DNA from: Lingula anatina
Lineage: Eukaryota; Brachiopoda; Lingulata; Lingulida; Lingulidae
DNA length: 64,000 bases
NCBI RefSeq assembly: GCF_001039355.2
Contig: NW_019775780.1
Location: forward strand, 62,001-126,000
Direction: 5' to 3'
Part shown: positions 1-10,100 of the stretch, piece after piece
Position numbering within the stretch: the first letter of the stretch is position 1
How the letters are laid out: each line of letters begins with the position of its first letter
Translations under genes and position numbers: made by a program
Notes under the pieces: generated by a model
Seen by the model: only the letters and a program-made list of their open reading frames with translations
The model's database searches: none
Told to the model about the DNA's origin: nothing

Positions 1-1888
1 ACATATTTTACTCATTTTACTATGATCTGTTCAAAATCAGAGATTAGGCGAAAATGAAATTTATGCTGAAACAAGGGTTAAGCGGGGGCGTCTCGATAGT
101 CCGAAGGTGCATTGGTCCGAAGGTTCATTGGTCCGAAAAGTGGTAACATTTTCATCGATTTTTTAATCAAGGGTTAGCCATGGAGCTGTTATATGGATGG
201 TCTGTTCATGCAGAAGACTATTGTATGGCCTATTGTATGGCAGGATGCCTCTATAAAATTACACTCGTTGAAGTTAAAAGTTGGATTGGACTTGAATCTA
301 TATACTTGTACCAGCAAGTATTAATTATGATAAAGTGCTCAGATGGTAAGAATGAAGCATTGTACCATAACAGGAAAAGTACCATCATGATAACATCTTT
401 CCATGGTTGAACTTGCAATGAGCTTGGCAGAAGCATGACTAATGTAGTTACCATGAATGAAATTGACTTTCATTTGCCAAATTTCAAAGTCCTTGTCAGC
501 CCATCAGTTGATCAAGATATATATTAATTACTCAATATTGCAATCAATAAGTTGCATGTGCACTTTGAGTGGTTTTTATCAAAATAGTAGTACAAAGTTA
601 ACACTTGCTCAACTGATGATATCTATATTAATGTGAAGGTCATGTACTCCCAAGTAAAATTCTTTCATTACAAGAGGTCAGGGGTCATCTCTCATGGCAA
701 TGCATTGTAATTTTATTTTGGTGCTATGAAATCACTCCAGTAAGTATGAGGATTTTAAGTCATATAGTACATCAATTTGTTGCATTAATGATGACAGAGC
801 ATAAAATAGTTTTTTTCTGAATTTTTGTGCAATATTTCATAATGCCTAATAGCATACCCAATGTTTCATTACCTCCGCCAAGGAAGTTATGTTTTCACCC
901 CTGTTTGTTTGTCTGTTTGTCTGTCATAAACATAACTCAAAATGTTATGGACTGATTTTGATGAAATTTTCAGGAACTGTCAGAAGTGGGCCAAAGCACA
1001 GATGATTAGTTTTTGGTGGTGATCCGGATCAATTATCAATCAATAATCAATAATAGTCAAAAATTGCTGCCTTGGCAGAGGTCTGCGCTCTCGGAGTGCT
1101 TTTCTATATATTCCCAGCGCTGTGAAGATTAACACAATCTTTAAAGCAGACAGCTTCAGGCCCATGGGACTTCAAAAGCAAACCCTTAAAATGCCAATGT
1201 GTGATAAATAGAAAACACACACGCACACCCACACACACAAAAATAAATAAATAAATAAATAAAATAAAAATAAATAAAAAAATAAATATTAAAATAAAAA
1301 ATAAATAACAAAAATACATTACTTTAAAAAATTTGGTCCAATCAAACTGCTATTTAAATCTGGCCTGTATTTTGGTGCCATGAAGCACCCCAACAGTGAA
1401 AAGTGCACAACACAATGCCAACAAATGCAAGAGATGGCTATATGTCCAGACACATTGTGTCTATCCATAAAAATATGATATCAACTACATTATGAGAAAA
1501 TATGTCCATTATGTGACTTAAAAAAGAAAATGCATCTACTGACTTTTATAAAATGCAGCACTATGAAAGGGATAACTACTGTTCGTATTGACCAAAAGGG
1601 GATTTTTCTGAGGTAGACCACAATTTTGCCATACATAACAAGGTTAACAAATCTATTCTGACATTTTTTTATTTGTAGGGGGATTTAGCCACATCTGAAG
1701 GTCCACATGGTCTGATAGAAAGCACAGATTCCAGAATAATTGAGATAACCACTGTTCTGGTGGTAATGTGGAATTTATTATATTCCTATAAGTTGTTTAC
1801 AGTGTTTTTATTGTGAAATATGAATCTTGTAGGAACAGTTGTTATCCCTTTAAGTATTTATTTTAACTTTTCATAGGTAAACACTTAC
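1..1888. other. Non-coding stretch with repeats, left edge
   Basis: No exon could be supported here. It should hold the intron, and possibly later exons, of the minus-strand gene whose third exon ends at 1889. Visible contents are a short direct repeat of the motif GTCCGAAGGTNCATTG around 95-157, a dispersed element at about 871-1090 (listed separately) and an AAAT-rich simple repeat at about 1240-1320. The open frames here are short and low in complexity. Confidence 0.6.
871..1090. repeat. Dispersed element with CCTCCGCCAAGG ends
   Basis: The stretch opens with ACCTCCGCCAAGGAAGTTA and closes with CCTTGGCAGAGGTCTGCGCT, so the ends form an imperfect inverted repeat. In between are a GTTTGTTTGTCTGTTTGTCTG tract, an AACTCAAAATGTTATGGAC block and a TTTGGTGGTGATCCGGATCA block. 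This order of blocks is familiar from a widespread short non-autonomous repeat of marine animal genomes. No coding capacity. The exact family name is not claimed. Confidence 0.6.
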
Positions 1889-3769
1889 ATATTTAACACA
1901 TCCATGAGTATTTCACAATCATCTTTGTCCGCCAGGTAAATTGCGGTTTCAATGTCATTACCATGATAAGAATAATCTACTTCGGTAAGCTTATGCAGGA
2001 AGGTTTCTGAAATAGCAATGTCACTTGGTTTGGATGATCAAAAACAAGCCAGCTTCATTTGACTAATGTACAGACAGAAAACCTGAACTGTTCAGGAGCT
2101 CCAGAGGCAGAAAACAGGCTACTGAACTAGTAATTACCAGTAATAATATTTAAAGTTGTGTATGTCTGGAAAACTGTGGCATTCCAAATGAATCATGATT
2201 CATTAGGAATGCCACAGTTTTCCAGACATACNAATTAGAACTAAGGTACTCAATATCGGATTTACCTTGCAAAATAAATTGTCTTCTTCAACCAAAATGC
2301 ACATTTCTCCTACTCATGAATCATTGTTCATCCTGTCCCTGCACTTGAATTCCATGTTTTATACCATTTTTTTTTATGTAATGATTTAGTTCTAAATGAC
2401 TGGCCAGTCATTTAAAACACCATGTTTTCCTGTAGATTTCAGAAGGAACGATCTTCCATAGGTACTTTTAATTGAGGGTTTAAGCGATTTTAATGTCTGA
2501 ATCTAGGAAAAGTTTAGTAGCTTTGCAGGATGTGTAAACAAAATATGACTTTGGGATATTTCAAAGTTTGCAGTATACTTTTAATTAGAAATGGTATGAA
2601 AAATAACATCCAAGAGCTGGGATGAGTTGGCAATTACTTGTGAGTAGGAAAAATGAGGTTTTTTTTCCTTGAAAATATAACATTTGGCATGAAAATCCTG
2701 CACAGGATATCTGGTAATAAAAATTATAATTACCTTTGTCATATTTTGAACGTATTCTTTTTTGTTTCTCTTTGAACAAGTCCAATTTCAAGGCTTCATG
2801 ACTGAAAAAAGTCCTTGCACCTACACAGAAAAGAATGAAAAAAGGTTCATCAATTAGAAAATTTTAAATATGCAAGCACGTTTATAAACATTACATATCC
2901 TGTTAAAACATTAATATGACATGGTTCAACAAAACATATTACCAAATTAAGATATACTTCTATTACATATCCTGTTAAAACATTAATATGACATTTTTCA
3001 ACAAAGCATAATACCAAATTAAGATATATAGTTCCTTATGACTGGATCTGCTATCATTATATGTGTCCTGCCAAAATACGTTTGTACATTGTTGCGAATG
3101 TAGCAATTACATATATAACACAGGTGATGCCGTCACTAATGCACAGTAAAATTGGGGTTTAAGTAAGCTGACCACTAGTGCTATATTTTATGGGCACATT
3201 TTGGGCAAAGAAAGTTGAGATATCTAATGTTACATAGTTGCTGCAAGTTCAAATTAAGTGGTCTGTGTGTAAGAGAAAAAATACCAGAATTATTTATCTA
3301 CTCATCATACTTTCAGTTTTGGAGTTCCACCCCTTGTATCCTAAAGCATGAGACTTTAAATTCAAATAACACTTGCAGGACGCATAAACTTCAATGGTGT
3401 CACGATGACACCCCCCCCCCCACACACACACACACACACACTGAATTATTACTAAATTGAGTTTAAAATATATCTTTATAGATGAACTAAAACTATGAAA
3501 TATATATTGATGTATTTTTACTCTTTTTATTTATTTTTTACGATCAACGCGGTTATTGTCTATGTAATTTATTATGAAATAACAGTTTACTTTTGCACAG
3601 TGAGCAACTTTTATAACCTGTCAGACTATAGATTTCTATCCTATAAATCTTAGGTCATTATAAATTATGCATTACCAATAGGTGCGACATTAAAAGCACT
3701 CTTTAGAGATACGGCACTGCGGTAGAAACTCAACAACCGGCATACATGCTTGCGTGCAACCGAAGCCAT
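1889..3769 (-). CDS. Mitochondrial-looking protein, possibly PTCD2-like (5' three exons)
   Basis: Three minus-strand exons join in frame: 3676-3769 (ATG at 3769), 2734-2820 and 1889-2006. Each has GT donors and AG acceptors, and phases close (94, 87, 118 bases). The first exon gives MASVARKHVCRLLSFYRSAV, a basic, serine/arginine-rich start like a mitochondrial import signal. The next exons are charged and helical, including KLDLFKEKQKRIRSKYDK and ETFLHKLTEVDY. The last exon ends in phase 2 at a GTAAGT donor, so more exons lie at lower coordinates, probably outside the window. The pattern (targeting peptide, then a lysine-rich helix, KET-F-K-L, then a repeat-like helix) recalls the pentatricopeptide protein PTCD2, but this is a weak resemblance. 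Existence of the gene is likely; its name is not. It is divergent from the mutarotase gene, with about 380 bases between the start codons. Confidence 0.5.
2160..2232. repeat. 72-base palindrome ending at a single-N join
   Basis: Arms 2160-2185 and 2206-2231 are exact reverse complements (26 bases each), and the centre 2186-2205 is itself nearly palindromic around TCATGA. The palindrome stops exactly at the N at 2232. A foldback read at a contig end would look like this, so it is probably an assembly artefact. Confidence 0.8.
2890..3031. repeat. Two-copy tandem repeat, period 72
   Basis: The unit beginning ATTACATATCCTGTTAAAAC starts at 2890 and again at 2962, with a few substitutions between copies. 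It lies in intron 1 of the minus-strand gene. Confidence 0.85.
3409..3441. repeat. Poly-C and CA microsatellite
   Basis: A run of C followed by about ten CA units. It lies in intron 1 of the minus-strand gene. Confidence 0.9.
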
Positions 3770-4151
3770 CTTTTTTAGACAGTAAAGCACGTAAATGTAC
3801 AACTGAAAGTGAAGAGTGAAATTATTCATCTACATAATATGTGAATGCTTTGAAGTCAATGAAAGTTGTATTTTTTATTAGAATTTATGGAAAATAATGA
3901 AAGTTGGTCACCAACAGTTTAAAAGATATCATCATATGCAGCTTTACAACCTTGTACGCGCAAAAGGGTTGACAATAAGAAGGTCATGGCCACTCCTAAA
4001 ACGGAGCTTCGTTGTCGATTTCATACCCAGGCCAAGCGGTATCATTATTTCTCCATTTGAAACGAGACGAATATACGGAACAGAACACTGAACAAAATCA
4101 AGACTAAACCAGACTCCAGAACGATACCTAAAACTCATTTCTAAACTAAAT
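3770..4151. promoter_or_regulatory. Putative bidirectional promoter
   Basis: This interval of about 380 bases separates the divergent start codons of the minus-strand mitochondrial-looking gene (3769) and the mutarotase (4152). No TATA box or initiator is distinctive. The assignment rests on the head-to-head layout only. Most of the interval is repeated at 6124-6426 in the second copy of the duplicated block. Confidence 0.45.
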
Positions 4152-7100
4152 ATGTCAGAAAAGGGAGACATTATTAACTTAACGTTAAACCGTGATAGCA
4201 ACACATTTGTCCGAGTTCATCCCCATGGTAAGTGAAGTAAAATATTCGCCACAAGCACCAAGGAATCCACACGCAGTCAACTCTCAGTGGCTTGAACTGA
4301 CTCACTAAACACCGAAATGACACCTCAGTGTTGCTTAAACACCAAAATAACTTTCTCTTTGGATTCTGCACCCCAGATTACATTAATCGTGAACACGATA
4401 GATGTTTAACTGCAAAGAAATGTTTTTGCAGCTCCTGAGTAATAGCAGAACTTACCTCGCAACTGCAAAAATATTTCTCCTCTACAGATCTCGACCAGCA
4501 GATAAAGCTTAGTGTTGACTGCAAGTCAAATGTAATTTGGGATGCAGGATCCAAATGATGTTAAAATAACATTTTAGGTGTCATTTGTGTTATGAACGAC
4601 TTGAATGGGTAGAGTGGCCCTGAACCTTAAATCCACACAAAAAGACTTTAGAATGCTACACTACTCTCTACCATAATGCAAAAAGCCTAATCAAAATTGC
4701 TGAAGTATTTTTAACTGATTTTTATAAATCTGCATCAAAACCCGATCTGCACGTGGGGTGGTGAATAAACAACAAAGAACTTCATAGATATTCTATAGTT
4801 ATGTATTTTTTATTGCACAAATGTATAGGTTAGTATTTTATATAAAAGAAACAGGCATTTAAAGATTGTATCAAACCACCTTAAAGCAATAATAACTCTT
4901 CCCTTGAGATTCAAAAATCCGCATGAAATACATCGTAAACAACGCATGGAAATATATTCTATTGTATTTTACCACTAAAAGAGCCGTTATTGTAGGAAAA
5001 CTAAAATCTGTGCTTGTCAATAGGGCTTTCGATCCCTTTTTTCCGGTCGACAAGTGCATTCGTTGCTAATGACGTAATGTTGTCACGCGGATTCTCGCGT
5101 TCATTCGAGACCAAAATAACATGGCGGGAAACCCTCAGACGTAAGTTGCGAGTTTTTGTACAGTGCGTCGGATAACTAAAAGCCCAGAATGGCACACATT
5201 GTGGATATAAATGCATTTTTAACAAAAAGACGAATATATCTCATGAATCTTATTATATAGTGTTGGTGTTGTCTGCTTTTCCCGCGGTTTTAAGTAGGTC
5301 ACCAGTGACTTTGCAATGTCAGAGAGAGCTCCGTCAGTTAAAATCTCTTAAGAGATTTTAACAAAAAACCGTACGTTTAGGAAAAAAACCCTGGATTAAC
5401 TTTGAATGCAGGAATGGGGTCTTTGGCCATTGGTAAGTACGGGAAAATTGCCGTTTTTTCCAGGAAAATCCAATTTTTGGCCAAAACGAAGAGTTATTAT
5501 GACTTTAATTAACTCAAAGTGGGAATGTAGTTCCCTTATACAGTTTATTACTATTATTGGTTATGTCTTCAGGAGCAACTGTCATAGCATGGCAATGGAA
5601 AGGCAAAGAGTTGCTATTTGTAAGGTAAGAATTTAAAAGACCCTGCAAAAAACCCTTAGAAGTTTCAGTTCAGCAGATATATTTTGCTACTATAGATGCT
5701 TTGTGCCCCAAAATATTGTCTGCAAAGATGACAGTGTTTTTCAGTGCTCTGCATATTTTTAATAGCCTAAAGTTGATAATAATCAAAATCTTTATTCCAG
5801 CAAGCAGGCTGTTTTTGACAACAAGAAGGCCATCAGAGGAGGGATTCCTGTTGTATTCCGTGAGTAAATTTTAAACAGTCAATAAATGAGTGAAAAAGAA
5901 CCGTGTTTACCATTGCTGCTATGGGTAACAGGGCATGTTCCCAATGAAAGTTTCATTCTACGTAGATAGATCTGACTCCGCAGTGACTCACTGAATGCAA
6001 TCAGATTAAAGCAGTAATAACTCTTCCTTTGAGATTCAAAAATCCGCATGAAATACATTGTAAACAAAGCATGGAAATATATTCTATTGTATTTTACCAC
6101 TAAAACGGCCGTTATTGTACAANTTTTGAAGTCGATGAAAGTTGTATTTTTTATTCGAATTTATGGAAAATAATGAAAGTTGGTCACCAACAGTTTAAAA
6201 AATATCATCATATGCAGCTTTACAACCTTGTACGCGCAAAAGGGTTGACAATAAGAAGGTCATGGCCACTCCTAAAACGGAGCTTCGTTTTCGATTTCAT
6301 ACCCAGGCCAAGCGGTATCATTATTTCTACATTTGAAACGAGACGAATATACGGAACAGAACACTGAACAAAATCAAGACAAACCAGACTCCAGAACGAT
6401 ACCTAAAACTCATTTCTAAACTAAATATGTCAGAAAAGGGAGACATTATTAACTTAACGTTAAACCGTGATAGCAACACATTTGTCCGAGTTCATCCCCA
6501 TGGTAAGTGAAGTAAAATATTCGCCACAAGCACCAAGGAATCCACACGCAGTCAACTCTCAGTGGCTTGAACTGATCTCACTAAACACCGAAATGACACC
6601 CCAGTGTTGCTTAAACACCAAAATAACTTTCTCTTTGGATTCTGCGCCCCAGATTACATTAATCGTGAACACGATAGATGTTTAACTGCAAAGAAATGTT
6701 TTTGCAGCTCCTGAGTTATAGCAGAACTTACGTCGCAACTGCAAAAATATTTCTCCTCTACAGATCTCGACCAGCAGATAAAGCTTAGTGTTGACTGCAA
6801 GTCAAATGTAATTTGGGATGCAGGATCCAAATGATGTTTAAAATAACATTTTAGGTGTCATTTGTGTTATGAATGACTTGAATGGGTAGAGTGGCCCTGA
6901 ACCTTAAATCCACACAAAAAGACTTTAGAATGCTACATTACTCTACCATAATGCAAAAAGCCTAATCACAATTGCTTAAGTATTTATTTATTTATTTATT
7001 TATTTTACTGATTTTCATAAATCTGCATCAAAACCCGATCTGCACGTGGGGTGGTGAATAAACAACAAAAAACTTCATAGATATTCTAAGGTTATTTATT

Positions 7101-10100
7101 TTTTATTGCACAAATGTATAGGTTAGTATTTTATATAAAAGAAATGGGCATTTAAAGATTGTATCAAACCACCTTAATTAACTCAAATTTGGAATGTAGT
7201 TCCCTTATACTGTATATTACTATTATTGGTTATGTCTTCAGGAGCAACTGTCATAGCATGGCAATGGAAAGGCAAAGAGTTGCTATTTGTAAGGTAAGAA
7301 TTTAAAAAATCCTACAAAAAACCCTTAGAAGTTTCATTTCAATAGATATACTTTGCTACTGTAGATGCTTTGTGCCCCAAAGTATTGTCTGCAAAGATGA
7401 CAATCTTTTTCAGTGCTCTGCATATTTTTAATAGCCTAAAGTTTATAATAATGATAATCTTTATTCCAGCAAGCAGGCCGTTTTTGACAATAAGAAGGCC
7501 ATCAGAGGAGGGATTCCTGTTGTATTCCGTGAGTAAATTTTAAACAGTCAATAAATGAGTGAAAAAGAACCGTGTTTACCATTGCTGCAATGGGTAACAG
7601 GGCATGTTCCCAATGAAAGTTTCGTTCTACATAGATAGATCTGACTCCGCATCGACTCACTGAATGCAATCAGTTTAACTTAATGACATTTCTCTTTCAG
7701 CAGCTAGGGGTTGATTAATAATTTCATGTGTATTTGGTTTCACTCAAAACAAAAGGAAGAAGCTTATTCCAGAAGTGGAGCCCATGCAAAAGTTTATCAT
7801 CCCCTAGCTGCCTGAGGAGGTGTGTCATTTATTCAATTTAATTGCAATCAGCTGGAGTCAGCAATCAATCTACATACAGGGGCGAATCCAGAGATATTTT
7901 CTGACAGTCTTCCAAATTATCTGTATTGATCCATCCTCCATTTTTGACCGTCTTTCAACGGAAAAAATAGATACCTGTAAATATGTAAAGTTGAAAATCT
8001 GACCGTCTTCGGGAAGACCCACAAGACGTCTTAAATCCGCCCCTGACATAGAATGGTTGTTTCATTGGGAACACTCCCTTATTATAAATAGGTTTTAAAC
8101 ATGCCCTTGCTGTGGATTTGTTAATAAAAGCAGGGATAAGATTTTTCCAACTATCTGCGGATTTCCAACTTTTTGGGAGCCAACAATATCATCCCCCCCC
8201 CCCCCCCCATGGACCCCACATCTGGTTATCAAACTTTTTCTCTTAATGGCAATCTCATCCCTGTTCACAGTTTATAATTTCATGTTTTCTGTGTATATTC
8301 CCTACCTAAAGGTGATCAGTACATTGCTTGTTGCTGCTAAATGCATTGTTATATACCTACTGTACAGGCTCTTTGATCAATAATGTTTTAAGTTCTAGAT
8401 GTTATATTTATCACTGATTATTTCAGCTAACTTTGGCCCTTGGGAACTAGGCCCACAGCATGGCTTTGCCAGAACCAGTAAATGGAAGGTAGAAAAAGAA
8501 CCTGTGGCAGTAAGTAAACTGAATCTTTAAAAAATGTGCTTTTAGATTTGTTTTGTGTTGGAGCTCCAAACATTCCATTTTCAGGAATGTTTGACAAAGT
8601 AGAAAGTGGCATAAATTCACCGATTTCCTGTCTAAATACACAGATCTGACTTAAAAGTACATTTGTCAGTGACATATCTGATGTTTTATCATAGTCCTAA
8701 TTTCAGTAAGCCTAGACATCATGTTTCATGATTATTCTTGCATTTTATGTATAGTGTTGTTTTTATCAAGGATAAAGATGGAAATGTGACAGCAGTGCTG
8801 AGTTTGGAAGATGATGATATAACCAGAGCATTGTGGGACTACAGGTAACAAAAATTGTTTTTCAGTGGTTATTTGCAGAGTGCAGCTGGAGAATGCTGAA
8901 GGCTGACATGATTATAAAGTTGGAGATTATCATATAACAATGGATTATTTAGAAAATTTGACTTCAAGGAAAGAAACCTGGTGTCAGGTTGAAAAGAATG
9001 ATATAATATCCATGTATGTTTACCAGTTTCTATAATACCTACATGTACAAAGCCACATTGCTGGGTGATGTCCTTTTGGTGCATAATTATCATTGGTTTG
9101 AGGTGATGTCTGCAATATAAGAAGGTCAAATGCAGATTCTTTATTTTATTTGCTTCAGGTTCAAGTTGACATACACTTTGACGCTATCTGAAGACTCATT
9201 TGGAATGAAGTTTCAAGTAGAGAACAAAGGTTAACAACATTAATTGTCCTATATATTTGTAGAAGAAAAAAAAATATACATATATTAACAGTAAAGTATA
9301 TGCAGAATGTGCAAGCCTGCAGACAGCGGGGTGGGTTGAATAAATTATATACATATATAATTTATGTGTAATTTATGTATTTACTTTTTGTAGTAGTACA
9401 TTGCATATTAGACTGCAGCCAGCATTTTCAAATGGGTGTGGGTGGGGAGGGGGGGGGTTTGATGAAGTGGACTTTTTACCCCTTAGTTGACCCAATTTGA
9501 GCAATTACATAGAACATATATCAAATTTTGATTCAGAGAAATGGAATTTCTTCAACCCACCCCGCTGTCTGCAGACTTGCACATTCTGAATATACTTTAC
9601 TGTTAAATAGAATTATGACAATATAATATTAAACTAATGTATCCCATTTGAAGTTTCAAAAAGGACTTCATAACTTATAGTTTCGACTTGCCTGATATGA
9701 CATTTAAGACCACTGGAGCTAGCACATTGGTGATATAAGTACTAGGTTGAACACTTTACACAATGTTGGCTTATCATATTTCACAGTTTAACATTTGTAA
9801 TATGCTACATTTTTCATTACAGATAATAAACCCTTTGACTTCACCTGTTTGCTGCATACTTACTTCAGAACATCAGATGTTGTAAAGACAGATGTGCTTG
9901 GGCTTGGCAACCTGCAGTACATAGATAAGGTCAGCCTTTTATTTACAGAATGGAATTGAGTAAAGAATAAAATCTACAGTTTACATTTGTTAGAGCATAT
10001 GATAATCAGAGACAGTTGCACTCTCCTTGCAGAGGTGGTTTATCATCCATTATTATGTTTTATGTGACTGAAGAAGTTACTCTAGCAGATCTGGAAATGA

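Larger units (their letters stand above)
3852..7674. repeat. Direct duplication carrying mutarotase exons 1-3
   Basis: Block A (3852-4880) recurs at 6124-7173, and block C (5505-6005) recurs at 7174-7674, with sparse substitutions and small indels. The first copy has extra sequence between A and C (4885-5504) and after C (from 6010). The second copy has neither. A single N at 6123 joins the two copies. Exons 1, 2 and 3 of the mutarotase occur in both copies with identical phases. The simplest reading is two alleles placed end to end by the assembler; a recent true tandem duplication is the alternative. Confidence 0.85.

Noticed and set aside
1104-1319. Minus-strand open frame rich in F, I and L
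   Set aside because: It is the translation of an AAAT simple repeat, with no splice structure or homology.
2160-2232. Palindrome as a biological hairpin or terminator
   Set aside because: It stops exactly at a single N and is perfect over both arms, as expected for a foldback read at a contig end.
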